Positions 17,963 to 26,738 are shown, numbered from the stretch's first letter. The stretch: 64,000 nt of DNA from Bradyrhizobium retamae (GCF_001440415.1 NZ_LLYA01000192.1:124001-188000), one strand, 5' to 3'. Numbers and translations: made by a program. The notes: generated from the sequence alone by a model not told the origin.

Positions 17963-18475
17963 TTAACTCTGTCGGCGCCGACGAAATGTCACATAGGAGA
18001 AATCGGCACTATCGTCCGGACCGGCCGGATTCCGCACGCGCGCCACCTCTTCCCATGCGGTTGCATCGACTGCCGGGAAACGCGTATCGCCGTCGGGCCC
18101 CGCATGCACCTCGGTAATCTCCAGACGATCGGCGCTGTTCATCCATTGCGCGTAGATTTCCGCACCGCCGATCACGGCAACCTCAGTGGCGAAACGTCGC
18201 AGCGCATCGCCGGTGGCGATCGCCTTCGCATCGGCGAAGGAATGGGTAACCACCACGCCATCGGCGCGAAAACCAGCGTCGCGGGTGACGACGATATTGG
18301 TCCGTCCGGGAAGCGGCCGGCCGATCGAGACGAAGGTCTTGCGGCCCATGACGACAGGTTTACCCGAGGTCAGCGCCTTGAAGCGCGCCATGTCGGATTT
18401 CAGCCGCCACGGAATGGCGCCCCTGGCGCCGATCACGCCGTTCTCGGCGACCGCGACGATGAGAACGATTTCCAT
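17963..18475 (-). CDS. folA: Dihydrofolate reductase
   Basis: Dihydrofolate reductase, 170 aa, reduces dihydrofolate to tetrahydrofolate with NADPH. The N-terminal strand and loop are MEIVLIVAVAENGVIGARGAIPW, with the substrate helix LKSDMARFKALT, then the NADPH-binding GRKTFVSIGRPLPGRTNIV and VIGGAEIY. The ATG at 18475 overlaps the stop of the GNAT gene as TAATG, which supports this start over a longer frame. With thyA two genes upstream it closes the thymidylate cycle, since ThyA produces the dihydrofolate this enzyme recycles. Confidence 0.94.
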   Translation of the reverse strand: MEIVLIVAVAENGVIGARGAIPWRLKSDMARFKALTSGKPVVMGRKTFVSIGRPLPGRTNIVVTRDAGFRADGVVVTHSFADAKAIATGDALRRFATEVAVIGGAEIYAQWMNSADRLEITEVHAGPDGDTRFPAVDATAWEEVARVRNPAGPDDSADFSYVTFRRRRQS

Positions 18476-18960
18476 TACCGCTCCCCTTGCGCCAGCGCCG
18501 CGAGCGCCGGACCGCCGACCCGGCACACCGTCCACTCGTCCATCAAGACCGCGCCGAGCGACTTATAGAATTCAATCGACGGCGTGTTCCAGTCGAGCAC
18601 CGCCCACTGCAAGCGCGACCAGCCGTTCGCCACGCATTCCCTCGCGAGATGCACCAGCAGCGCCTTGCCGATTCCCTTTCCGCGCAGCGCCGGGCGGACG
18701 AACAGATCTTCCAGATAGATGCCGGAGCGACCGCTGAAGGTTGAAAAATTCACGAACCAGACCGCGAAGCCGGCCGGCTCTCCGTCCCACTCGGCGATCT
18801 CGCAGAACAGGCGCGGATTGGCGCCGAACAGCGCCGCATCAATACCGGCCTCGGTCGCTTCCACTTCGTGCAGCAGCTTTTCATATTCGGCGAGTTCGCG
18901 AACAAAGGACAGGACAAGTCCTGCTTCGCCCGGGCGCGCGCGGCGGATCGTCAGCGACAT
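18475..18960 (-). CDS. GNAT family N-acetyltransferase
   Basis: A 161-aa acetyltransferase of the GNAT fold. The acetyl-CoA loop is RGKGIGKALL (about 93-102), preceded by IYLEDLFVRPALRG and followed by WAVLDWNTPSIEFYKSLGA, an arrangement like diamine (spermidine/spermine type) acetyltransferases. The substrate is unproven. It sits between thyA (19 bases upstream) and dfrA (TAATG overlap), so it is translated with folate genes without an obvious metabolic link. Confidence 0.85.
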   Translation of the reverse strand: MSLTIRRARPGEAGLVLSFVRELAEYEKLLHEVEATEAGIDAALFGANPRLFCEIAEWDGEPAGFAVWFVNFSTFSGRSGIYLEDLFVRPALRGKGIGKALLVHLARECVANGWSRLQWAVLDWNTPSIEFYKSLGAVLMDEWTVCRVGGPALAALAQGER

Positions 18961-18979
18961 CAGATGCTCACACCGCTGA

Positions 18980-19774
18980 TCATACAGCCACTTCGGCCTT
19001 GATGTGCGGGTGCGGATCGTAGCCTTCGAGCGCGAAATCCTCGTAGCGGAACGCGAAGATATCCTTCACGTCAGGATTGATCTTCATGACTGGCAACGGC
19101 CGTGTCGGCCGCGTCAGTTGCAGCCGCGCCTGCTCGATGTGGTTGGAGTAGAGATGCGCGTCACCCAGGGAGTGCACGAAGTCACCGGGCTTCAGTCCGG
19201 TCACCTGCGCCACCATCATCGTCAGCAACGAATAGGACGCGATGTTGAAGGGCACGCCGAGGAACACATCGGCCGAGCGCTGATAGAGCTGGCAGGAGAG
19301 CTTGCCGTTCGCGACATAGAACTGAAACAGGCAGTGGCAGGGCGGCAGCGCCATCTTGTCGACGTCGGCCGGATTCCAGGCGGTCACGATCAGCCGCCGT
19401 GAATCCGGGTTGCGCCTGATCATGTCGATGACGTTGGATATCTGGTCGATGCTGCGCCCGTCCGGCGCCGGCCACGAGCGCCATTGCGATCCGTAGACCG
19501 GGCCGAGATCGCCGTTGGCGTCGGCCCATTCATCCCAGATCGAAACGCCGTGATCCCTGAGATATTTGATGTTGGTGTCGCCGGCCAGGAACCAGAGCAA
19601 TTCATGCACGATCGCCTTCAGCGGCAGCCGCTTGGTGGTCAGCATAGGAAAACCGGCCGAGAGATTGAACCGCATCTGATGACCGAAAACCGAAAGCGTG
19701 CCGGTACCGGTGCGGTCGTGCTTCTCCGCGCCGTCGCTGAGGATACGTTCGAGCAGGTCGTGGTACTGGTTCAT
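18980..19774 (-). CDS. thyA: Thymidylate synthase
   Basis: Thymidylate synthase, 264 aa, the same length as the E. coli enzyme. It methylates dUMP using methylene-tetrahydrofolate. The start MNQYHDLLERILSDG, the GTGTLSVFGHQMRF block, the catalytic Cys in LPPCHCLFQFYV, and the dUMP-binding RSADVFLGVPFNIASYSLL and HLYSNH segments are all present. It is the first gene of a thyA-GNAT-dfrA unit. Confidence 0.97.
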   Translation of the reverse strand: MNQYHDLLERILSDGAEKHDRTGTGTLSVFGHQMRFNLSAGFPMLTTKRLPLKAIVHELLWFLAGDTNIKYLRDHGVSIWDEWADANGDLGPVYGSQWRSWPAPDGRSIDQISNVIDMIRRNPDSRRLIVTAWNPADVDKMALPPCHCLFQFYVANGKLSCQLYQRSADVFLGVPFNIASYSLLTMMVAQVTGLKPGDFVHSLGDAHLYSNHIEQARLQLTRPTRPLPVMKINPDVKDIFAFRYEDFALEGYDPHPHIKAEVAV

Positions 19775-19897
19775 GGCTGGTGCTGCAGGCCTCTTCGGAA
19801 CGGCGAATTTAACGGCCGGGACATCCGATCGACACGCCGATTCGGCTTCGCACCCCGATTATACCCGGAAAAATGATCGCTCCCCGAACAAACGACA

Positions 19898-19923
19898 AGG
19901 GGCGGAACCCGCGTTCCGCCCCT
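19898..19923 (-). terminator. Intrinsic terminator after tctC
   Basis: A perfect 11-bp stem (AGGGGCGGAAC / GTTCCGCCCCT) with a 4-base loop, 24 bases after the tctC stop. On the minus strand it is followed by TTGTCGTTTGTT, moderately T-rich. It separates tctC from the thyA operon. Confidence 0.65.
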
Positions 19924-19947
19924 CGCCTATCCGTCTGATTACGGGGA

Positions 19948-20931
19948 TTAATTCACCGGCTTGACCACCGGTGTCCACTTCGCGATTTCGCTCTTCACCA
20001 GCGTTCCCAGCGCCGCCGGCGTACGATCGGCGGCGGGCGGTATGACGCTGCCGAGTTCGAGCAGGCGCTTGCGCACCCCCTCGTCGTCGAGCGCCTTGAC
20101 GATAGCGGCGTTCAACTTGGTGACGACATCCGGGGGCGTTCCCTTGGGCGCGAAGATCGCGTTCCATGCCTGGGCCTGGAAGGCCGGCAGGCCGGCCTCG
20201 GCGGTGGTGGGAACATTCGGCAAGGACGGGTTTCGCTCGGGTGTCGCCACGGCGTAGGCCTTGATGGTGCCGCCGTTGATCTGCGGCACGGCGTTGACGA
20301 TCTGGTCGCACATGTAGTCGACCTGACCGGCCACCAGCGCGTTCATCGCCGGGCCGGTACCGTTGAAGGGAACGCCGATCGGCTTGACGCCCAGAACCGA
20401 GTTCAGCAGTTCGCACGATACGTTCGAGACCGAGCCGACGCCGGCATGCGCCGCGTTGACCTTGGACTCGTTCGCCTTGACGTAGGCGATGAATTCCTTG
20501 AGGTCCTTTGGCGCAAAATCCTTGCGCGCCAGGATCAGGATCGGCGTGCCGGCGAGCAGTCCGACCGGCTCGAAGTCCTTTTCCGGGTGGTAGGCGAGCT
20601 TGGGATAAAGCGGCACAGAAGCCGCATGCGTGCCCATATGCCCGGTGATGAGCGTATAGCCGTCATTGGCGGCGCGCGCGGCGCGGGTAGTGGCGGTGGT
20701 GCCGCCGGCGCCGACCACGTTTTCGATGATGATGGTTTGACCGAGCGTCTGCGCCATATGGCCGGTGACGATGCGCGCGATGACGTCCGTCGGTCCGCCC
20801 GCCGCAAACGGCACGATCATGGTGATGTTGCGCGTCGGGTAGGCCTGCGCCAGCGCCTGCGACGAAGACACGCCCAGTCCGCCAAGCAGTGCCAGAAAAC
20901 CGCTCGCAAGCGAGCGACCGTACCGATTCAT
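19948..20931 (-). CDS. tctC: Tripartite tricarboxylate transporter substrate-binding protein
   Basis: A periplasmic solute-binding protein of the Bug/TctC family, 327 aa. A signal peptide (about 1-29, ending SQALAQA) precedes the mature start YPTRNITMIVPFAAGGPTDVIARI, the family's first ligand-binding loop; the second loop is VNAAHAGVGSVSN and later VPFNGTGPAMNAL. It captures a carboxylate for TctAB; the ligand is unknown. AAGGAGATCAAA precedes the ATG at 20931. It is placed third, after tctB and tctA, with a terminator-like hairpin between tctA and itself. Confidence 0.9.
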   Translation of the reverse strand: MNRYGRSLASGFLALLGGLGVSSSQALAQAYPTRNITMIVPFAAGGPTDVIARIVTGHMAQTLGQTIIIENVVGAGGTTATTRAARAANDGYTLITGHMGTHAASVPLYPKLAYHPEKDFEPVGLLAGTPILILARKDFAPKDLKEFIAYVKANESKVNAAHAGVGSVSNVSCELLNSVLGVKPIGVPFNGTGPAMNALVAGQVDYMCDQIVNAVPQINGGTIKAYAVATPERNPSLPNVPTTAEAGLPAFQAQAWNAIFAPKGTPPDVVTKLNAAIVKALDDEGVRKRLLELGSVIPPAADRTPAALGTLVKSEIAKWTPVVKPVN

Positions 20932-21007
20932 TTTGATCTCCTTGAGCTCCCGAAATCGTTGCAATGCCGAACCTGCCCGCCGACATTTTCCATGGCATAG
21001 AAAATTA

Positions 21008-21034
21008 GCCCGAAGTCAACCAGACTTCGGGCTG
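21008..21034 (-). terminator. Terminator-like hairpin between tctA and tctC
   Basis: A perfect 11-bp stem (AGCCCGAAGTC / GACTTCGGGCT) with a 5-base loop, followed on the minus strand by AATTTTCTA. It lies 18 bases after the tctA stop and about 77 bases before the tctC start. It could stop or reduce read-through, or protect one side of a processed mRNA. Confidence 0.65.
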
Positions 21035-21051
21035 CGGCGCACCGACGCAGG

Positions 21052-22620
21052 TCAGTTCTCCGATTCCACAAACACCTCATCGCGCTTCTTGCGCAGCGAC
21101 GGCAGCACCGCAAGGATAAGCAACGTGGCTGCGATCGCCATCAGCACCGCCGACAATGGTCGCGTCACGAAGACTGACCAGTCACCCCGCGAAATCAGAA
21201 GTGCACGGCGCAGGTTTTCTTCCATCAGTGGCCCGAGCACCATCCCGAGCAGCAAGGGGGCGGGCTCGAAATCGTGCTTGATCAGCCAGTAACCGACCAA
21301 TCCGAACGCACCGGCGATCATGACGTCGGTCGGTGCGTTATTCACGGAGTAGATGCCGATACAGCAGAAAACCACGATCGAAGGGAACATCAACCGGTAC
21401 GGCACGCGCAACAGCCGGACCCATATTCCGACCAGCGGCAGGTTGATGATCAGCAGCATCAGGTTGCCGACCCACATCGAGGCAATCATGCCCCACACCA
21501 GGTCCGGCTGTTTCTGCATCACCTGGGGACCGGGCACGATGCCGTGAATCGTCATTGCGCCGACCATCAGCGCCATGACGGCGTTGGGCGGGATACCGAG
21601 CGTGAGCAACGGGATGAAGGAGGTCTGGGCGGCGGCATTGTTGGCACTCTCGGGTGCTGCAACGCCGCGGATTTCGCCATGACCGAACTTCGAAGGATCT
21701 TTCGCGACTTTCTTCTCCAGCGTGTACGCCGCGAATGATGCGATCACGGCGCCGCCGCCCGGCAGAATGCCGAGAATCGATCCGAGCACGGTGCCGCGCA
21801 AGATCGCAGGGGCCGTCTCCTTGAGATCCCTCCGCGTCGGCATCAGTCCCGACACCTTCTCCTGGACCAGCTTGCGATCGGTTTCGCCGCCGGCATCGAG
21901 ATTGCGAATGATCTCTGCAAAGCCGAACAAGCCCATCGCCAGCGTGGCAAAGCCAAGACCGTCAGCCAGTTCGGGAATGTTGAAGGCCATGCGGGACGCG
22001 CCGGTCTCGATGTCGGACCCGACCATCGAAAGCAGCAGGCCGAGCACGATCATCGCGATCGCCTTCAGCACCGAGCCTTTCGCGAGCACAACCGCGAAGA
22101 TCAAGCCGAGCACCATCAGCGAGAAGTATTCGGCAGGTCCGAACGCCAGCGCCACCCTGGTGAGCGGCGCACCCAGCAGGGCAATCAGCACGGTCGCGAC
22201 ACAGCCGGCGAAGAACGATCCGATCGCGGCGATCGCGAGCGCCGGGCCGGCACGGCCTTTCTTCGCCATCTGGAAGCCGTCGAGCGCGGTGACCACCGAC
22301 CCGGCCTCGCCTGGAATATTGACCAGGATCGACGTAGTCGAGCCGCCATACTGTGCACCGTAATAGATGCCTGCCAGCATGATCAGCGCGCCTACTGGGG
22401 GCAGGCCAAAGGTGATCGGCAGGAGCATGGCCACGGTGGCGATGGTGCCGATGCCCGGCAGCACGCCGACCAGCGTGCCGACCAGCGCACCGATCAGGCA
22501 CAGCAGGATATTGACCGGAATCGGAATGGAGACTCCGCCAAGAAAGGCAGGTGTCCACTGCACGAACTGGAAAACGACGCTGAAGCCGAGTCCAAGATTC
22601 GAAAAAATATCTCCCATCAC
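21052..22620 (-). CDS. tctA: Tripartite tricarboxylate transporter large permease
   Basis: The TctA permease, 522 aa with about a dozen membrane segments. The family signature GVLPGIGTIATVAMLLP lies near the N-terminus, with GIYYGAQYGGSTTSILVNIPGE soon after and a second PGGGAVIASFAAY repeat in the middle. It works with TctB and the TctC-type binding protein as a sodium- or proton-coupled importer. Two adjacent ATG codons (22620 and 22617) could serve. It begins 4 bases after the tctB stop. Confidence 0.95.
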   Translation of the reverse strand: MMGDIFSNLGLGFSVVFQFVQWTPAFLGGVSIPIPVNILLCLIGALVGTLVGVLPGIGTIATVAMLLPITFGLPPVGALIMLAGIYYGAQYGGSTTSILVNIPGEAGSVVTALDGFQMAKKGRAGPALAIAAIGSFFAGCVATVLIALLGAPLTRVALAFGPAEYFSLMVLGLIFAVVLAKGSVLKAIAMIVLGLLLSMVGSDIETGASRMAFNIPELADGLGFATLAMGLFGFAEIIRNLDAGGETDRKLVQEKVSGLMPTRRDLKETAPAILRGTVLGSILGILPGGGAVIASFAAYTLEKKVAKDPSKFGHGEIRGVAAPESANNAAAQTSFIPLLTLGIPPNAVMALMVGAMTIHGIVPGPQVMQKQPDLVWGMIASMWVGNLMLLIINLPLVGIWVRLLRVPYRLMFPSIVVFCCIGIYSVNNAPTDVMIAGAFGLVGYWLIKHDFEPAPLLLGMVLGPLMEENLRRALLISRGDWSVFVTRPLSAVLMAIAATLLILAVLPSLRKKRDEVFVESEN

Positions 22621-22624
22621 GCCC

Positions 22625-23125
22625 TCACCGGATCATGAAAGTCGGCAGGAGCTGCAAAGGCAGGCCGAGCGCATATGGAAACAACAGGGCGCAAAACGCC
22701 GTCAGGCAGACGGCAACGATCAGCGTCTCCGTCCACCGAGTCTCCGGCGACCCGCATGCCGCGATCAAGAAGGCGGCCATGGCGGCAAAGATCATCCCCA
22801 TGGTCCGGATCGTGAAGGCAAACGTCAAGATCGCAACCGTAACGAAAAAGGGCCCCCGCCAATGGTATTTCGCCAGATGGGGACCTTCGGTGAAAATGCC
22901 GACCACGGTGATGAGGGCGCCCAGTCCCAGCAGCAAAAATCCGAACATCCGCGGCGCGGTGCCGGCGCCGAACGAAAATCCGCGCATGCCCTGCAGGTCG
23001 CTCGACGCCCAGAGGGCGAACACGGCAATCGCCATCAAGGCAATTCCGCCGACAAATTCCTGCGGGTTGCGAACCCATTTCGGCATGATGGATTTGACCG
23101 GCGCATGGCCCGGCGTAGCATTCAT
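22625..23125 (-). CDS. tctB: Tripartite tricarboxylate transporter small permease
   Basis: The TctB subunit, 166 aa, with four hydrophobic segments. FSFGAGTAPRMFGFLLLGLGALITVVG is the characteristic region after the first membrane helix. ATG 23125 is chosen because GGGGAGGAGAG lies just ahead; the longer frame has no such site. It is the first gene of the tctB-tctA-tctC unit; this order differs from the more usual tctC-first arrangement. Confidence 0.9.
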   Translation of the reverse strand: MNATPGHAPVKSIMPKWVRNPQEFVGGIALMAIAVFALWASSDLQGMRGFSFGAGTAPRMFGFLLLGLGALITVVGIFTEGPHLAKYHWRGPFFVTVAILTFAFTIRTMGMIFAAMAAFLIAACGSPETRWTETLIVAVCLTAFCALLFPYALGLPLQLLPTFMIR

Positions 23126-23561
23126 GGATATCTCTCCTCCCCAAGGCAGGCTTCTCGCCCGTTTGCCTGGATAACTTGGATACTTGTCCCGGAAACTGCC
23201 TAGCGACTTTCCTCCGACAACGCCAGCAAAACCCAAAACACTCCAGCGCCGACGTTAAACGGAGCGGCCAAAGCCGCCATCAAACCCCATGAAGGGCCCG
23301 CAGATCGCAACTTTTGCGGTCGGAGCACTGCAACGCACGCGAGTGAATTGCCGACCGCGGTACGACCGCGGGTCGAGCGCTGGGGATGGCGGCGAACTGC
23401 GCCACAACTCGTGCAATGGACGTGAACGCACTTTTGGAACCGTCGAATCCGTGGCGAAACCGCAACTGAGCGACAGCAAACCGAAAGTTGGGGGCCATGT
23501 TCCCCTCCTGTTCAGCGCCTTTGGCTCTGTTTTTCTCCGTGCCTGCACCCTATATTGGGAG
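23126..23561. other. Intergenic region upstream of tctB and ssrA
   Basis: About 436 bp holding the divergent promoters of tctB and ssrA. The stretch 23290-23500 has short repeats (GACCGCGG twice near 23353-23371) and open frames on the minus strand (for example 23255-23548) without a ribosome site or known domain; I do not call a gene. A TATATT at 23551-23556 lies about 7 bases before the inferred ssrA transcript start and may be its -10. Confidence 0.45.
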
Positions 23562-23880
23562 TGCCGGTTCGCCGGCTATGGAAATAAATGACCGTCGCAA
23601 TAAACCATTCGGACCCGGGGGCAGTACCCGGCGCCTCCACCCAAGCCCACCCTCCCGTGGTGGGTTTCGGCGGGGGCGAACCAGGATCGACGAGGGCGTA
23701 AAGGACGAGTTTTTTCCCGGTATTGTTCCGCCGTTATCGGGCTATGCAATAGTTGCAAACGACAACTATGCTCCGGTTGCTCAGGCTGCGTAACGCAGTT
23801 TGAAAGACCGATCTGAAGTCCTAGCGGGTTAAGCTCCGCTAGGCGGGGTTCGGAGGCACCTGGCAACAGAAGCCTCCACT
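23562..23880 (+). ncRNA. ssrA: tmRNA, two-piece circularly permuted form
   Basis: Transfer-messenger RNA that rescues stalled ribosomes. The gene is permuted as in alphaproteobacteria: the acceptor piece comes first, opening with a UUCG-capped hairpin (23563-23576) and ending with CGCCTCCACC (to about 23643) after a T-arm CCGGG-GGCAGTA-CCCGG. A loop with a CCCACC/GGTGGG hairpin is removed, and the coding piece starts GGGGGCGAACC at 23672. The two ends pair as the tRNA acceptor stem with a G-U at the third pair, the alanine identity element. The tag frame at 23755-23793 encodes ANDNYAPVAQAA and stops with TAA. The end hairpin GGAGGC/GCCTCC closes at 23877. CCA is not encoded in exact register. 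Confidence 0.93.
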
Positions 23881-24023
23881 TAATTCTTTCATTTCCGGCC
23901 GACGGGAGCCGTTGCTGCAAATTCGATCCGTCGCGCCTGCTGACCTGCGGCTCCCGCCGGGGTAGCATGGGGGCAAAGGGGCGAGTCGGGGGACCGGCGG
24001 CCATAAAACCTGACAGGACGACC

Positions 24024-24539
24024 ATGGCGACCGATCACATCCGTTATGACGTGCTGGCGCGCGACGCGCTGCGCGGAGTGCTGCGCCGCGTGCTGGCTGA
24101 CGCGGCTGAACACGGCCTGCCCGGCGAGCATCATTTCTTCATCACCTTCCTGTCCACCGCCGACGGCGTGAAGCTGTCGCCGCGGCTGTTGGCGCAATAT
24201 CCGGAAGAGATGACGATCATCCTGCAGCATCAGTTCTGGGATCTGGTGGTGACGGAAGATCGTTTCGAGGTCGGCTTGTCGTTCGGCGGCATCCCCGAGC
24301 GGCTGGTGGTGCCGTTCGCGGCGATCAAGAGCTTCCTCGATCCGTCGGTACAGTTCGGCCTGCAATTCGAGCCGTCGGAAACGGTGGCAGAGGCGCCCGC
24401 GGCGAAGGTGCCGGCGGTTTCCGCGCCGTCCGCCCTGCCCGTCGCCGCGCCGGAGCCCGCCGCGGAAATCGAGGACGAGCCGGCAAAGACGAGCGAAGGC
24501 GCTGAAGTGGTGCGACTGGACCGTTTCCGCAAGAAATAA
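24024..24539 (+). CDS. sspB: ClpXP adaptor protein SspB
   Basis: SspB of the alphaproteobacterial type, 171 aa. It tethers ssrA-tagged proteins to ClpX for degradation. The folded domain (about 1-115) holds MATDHIRYDVLARDALRGVLRRVL, GEHHFFITFLSTADGVKLSPRL, YPEEMTIILQHQFWDL and VPFAAIKSFLDPSVQFGL. An Ala/Pro-rich linker follows, and the C-terminus ends in the short basic-hydrophobic tail VVRLDRFRKK that docks on the ClpX N-domain. AGGA five bases upstream supports ATG 24024. It is the gene next to ssrA, whose peptide it recognises. Confidence 0.93.
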   Translation: MATDHIRYDVLARDALRGVLRRVLADAAEHGLPGEHHFFITFLSTADGVKLSPRLLAQYPEEMTIILQHQFWDLVVTEDRFEVGLSFGGIPERLVVPFAAIKSFLDPSVQFGLQFEPSETVAEAPAAKVPAVSAPSALPVAAPEPAAEIEDEPAKTSEGAEVVRLDRFRKK

Positions 24540-24610
24540 TCTAAGCGCGAGAAACTCCGCTACGCTGTAGTGTACGCGTTCCGCCCTTTCACGGCGCAAC
24601 GGACATACGC

Positions 24611-26026
24611 ATGGCTCGAGCAAAAACATCCGGAAACAAATCGGCCCGTAGCGAGACCGACAGCTTCGGTCCGATCGACGTTCCCGCCGACCGCTATTGG
24701 GGCGCGCAAACCGAGCGCTCGCGACAGAATTTCAAGATCGGCCAGGACCGCATGCCGATCGCGATTGTCCATGCGCTCGGCATCGTCAAGCTCGCCGCCA
24801 CCCAAACCAACCGGGACCTCGGGCTGCTCGATGCACGCAGAGCCAGCGCCATCATCCGCGCCGCACGCGAGGTGATCGAAGGCAAGCTCGACGATCACTT
24901 CCCGCTGGTCGTCTGGCAGACCGGCTCGGGCACCCAGACCAACATGAACCTCAACGAGGTGATCGCCAATCGCGCCAATCAGATGCTGGGCGGCGAACTC
25001 GGCGCCAAGAAACCGGTTCATCCCAACGACCACGTCAACATGAGTCAGTCGTCGAACGATTCATTTCCGACGGCGATGCATATCGCTGCCGCCGGACGCA
25101 TCATCGCCGACCTGATTCCGGCGCTCGACGAGTTGCATCGCGAATTGCGCAAGAAGGAAAAGGCGTTCGCCAAGATCGTTAAGATCGGGAGAACCCACAC
25201 CCAGGACGCAACGCCATTGACACTGGGGCAGGAATTTTCGGGCTACGCCGCGCAGGTCGAGAGCGGGATCGCGCGGCTACGAACCGCGGTGAAGGAGCTG
25301 TTCCCGTTGGCGCAAGGCGGCACCGCGGTTGGAACCGGTCTCAACTCGAAGCCGAAATTTGCAAAGTTGTTCGCCAGGCATGTCGCTAAAATCGCAAAGC
25401 TGCCCTTCACCAGCGCACCGAACAAGTTCGAGGCGCTGGCTTGCAACGACGCCTATGTGCTGGTGCATGGCGCGATCAATTCGGTGGCGACCGGCCTGTT
25501 CAAGATCGCCAATGACATTCGCCTGTTGGGTTCGGGTCCGCGTTCCGGTCTCGGAGAATTGATCCTGCCGGAAAACGAACCGGGCTCGTCGATCATGCCC
25601 GGCAAGGTCAACCCGACTCAGTGCGAAGCGATGACCATGGTCTGCTGTCAGGTGTTCGGCAACCAGACCGCCGTCACCCTCGCCGGCAGCCAGGGGCATT
25701 TCGAATTGAATGTTTACAAACCGGTATTGGCATATTGTATGATGCATTCCATTCAACTGCTGTCGGACGCGGCGCGCTCGTTCACCGAACATTGTGTGGT
25801 GGGCATCCGCGCCGACGAAAAGCGAATCCGCGAATTGATGGAGCGCTCGCTGATGCTGGTCACCGCACTGGCTCCCAAGATCGGATACGACAACGCGGCG
25901 AAGGTCGCCAAATCGGCGCACTCGCGCGGAACGACCTTGAAGGAAGAGGCCGCGCGCCTCGGGTTTGTCGACGCCGCCGAATTCGAACGCCTGGTGCAGC
26001 CGGACAAAATGACACACCCGGGCTGA
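24611..26026 (+). CDS. fumC: Class II fumarate hydratase
   Basis: Fumarase C, 471 aa, interconverts fumarate and malate in the TCA cycle without an iron-sulfur cluster. Substrate-binding and catalytic segments are visible: GSGTQTNMNLNEVIANRA, HPNDHVNMSQSSND, GRTHTQDATPLTLGQEFSGY, and the superfamily signature GSSIMPGKVNPTQCEAM. The start MARAKTSGNKSARSETDSFGPIDVPADRYWG in part precedes the conserved core; the ATG is 71 bases after sspB. It is followed on the same strand by the DUF4169 gene after about 270 bases. Confidence 0.97.
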   Translation: MARAKTSGNKSARSETDSFGPIDVPADRYWGAQTERSRQNFKIGQDRMPIAIVHALGIVKLAATQTNRDLGLLDARRASAIIRAAREVIEGKLDDHFPLVVWQTGSGTQTNMNLNEVIANRANQMLGGELGAKKPVHPNDHVNMSQSSNDSFPTAMHIAAAGRIIADLIPALDELHRELRKKEKAFAKIVKIGRTHTQDATPLTLGQEFSGYAAQVESGIARLRTAVKELFPLAQGGTAVGTGLNSKPKFAKLFARHVAKIAKLPFTSAPNKFEALACNDAYVLVHGAINSVATGLFKIANDIRLLGSGPRSGLGELILPENEPGSSIMPGKVNPTQCEAMTMVCCQVFGNQTAVTLAGSQGHFELNVYKPVLAYCMMHSIQLLSDAARSFTEHCVVGIRADEKRIRELMERSLMLVTALAPKIGYDNAAKVAKSAHSRGTTLKEEAARLGFVDAAEFERLVQPDKMTHPG

Positions 26027-26295
26027 TCGCCGCTTCGCCCCCGGGAAACTACGGATCAGAGATATAAATTAGGGATGATACCTGAAGAATGAGGTGGATC
26101 ATCTATCGCCGTTGTGTTGAGGCATGGTAGGAGCAGGAATTATTCGGTTCTTTCGCAGAGCGAAATGTATTTTGATGCTATCAGAGCCGGTAGACGGGGA
26201 TTCCGAATGACCATCAAATTTGCTTGCGCACGACGCGACGTTTTTCTGCCCCATGAATCATCATGTCTTCGAGTCGCCGGATGATGGAGGCGAGC

Positions 26296-26484
26296 ATGGG
26301 AGACGTGATTAATCTGAAGCGATTCAAGAAGCGTACCGAACGGGAACAATCGGCAAAGCAGGCCGATGCCAACCGCGCACGCTTTGGCCGGACCAAGGCC
26401 GAACGCGCGCTCGATGAACGTCGTAAGGATCGCGCCGGCGATCTTCTGGACCAGCACAAGCTCGAGGACGGAGACGCATCATGA
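26296..26484 (+). CDS. DUF4169 family protein
   Basis: A 62-aa, very basic and helical protein, beginning MGDVINLKRFKKRTERE and continuing with FGRTKAERALDERRKDRA. I assign it to DUF4169, a small alphaproteobacterial family of unknown role. GGAGG lies 6 bases upstream of ATG 26296, so this start is preferred over the frame from 26263. Its stop overlaps the start of the ribbon-helix-helix gene as ATGA, so the two are translated together and may form one regulatory unit. No membrane segment or cysteine is present. Confidence 0.78.
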   Translation: MGDVINLKRFKKRTEREQSAKQADANRARFGRTKAERALDERRKDRAGDLLDQHKLEDGDAS

Positions 26485-26738
26485 AGTCGCCCGTCGTTAA
26501 ACGCTCGATCGTCGTTGCCGGTCACAAGACCAGCGTCAGCCTCGAAGAAGCTTTTTGGAACGGGATGAAGGAAATTTCGGGCCTGCGGAACATGACGCTG
26601 TCCGAACTCGTCGGCGAGATCGACAGCAATCGCCAGCAGGGCAACCTGTCCTCGGCGATCCGCCTCTTCGTGCTCGACTATTTCCGTACCCGCGCCATGC
26701 CGGCCGCCACGCCGGACGCGCCGCGGCCGCAGGCGTAG
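26481..26738 (+). CDS. Ribbon-helix-helix domain protein
   Basis: An 85-aa protein with a ribbon-helix-helix fold like that of small DNA-binding regulators: the strand VKRSIVVAGHKTSVSLEEAFWNGM, then helices LSELVGEIDSNRQQ and LSSAIRLFVLDYFRTR. It starts inside the stop of the DUF4169 gene (ATGA). Such pairs can resemble antitoxin-like regulators, but the partner here is a basic DUF4169 protein, not a known toxin, so a toxin-antitoxin role is not supported. DNA binding is inferred from the fold. Confidence 0.8.
   Translation: MKSPVVKRSIVVAGHKTSVSLEEAFWNGMKEISGLRNMTLSELVGEIDSNRQQGNLSSAIRLFVLDYFRTRAMPAATPDAPRPQA

Noticed and set aside
23255..23548. 97-aa minus-strand frame between tctB and ssrA
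   Set aside because: No ribosome site or recognised domain; it overlaps the ssrA promoter region.
23488..23793. A 101-aa open frame ending in ANDNYAPVAQAA
   Set aside because: This is the tmRNA gene; only the last 12 codons (23755-23793) are translated, as the proteolysis tag.
26481..26738. Toxin-antitoxin call for the DUF4169/ribbon-helix-helix pair
   Set aside because: The ribbon-helix-helix protein has antitoxin-like shape, but its partner is not a known toxin and the pair appears beside fumC as an ordinary chromosomal unit.
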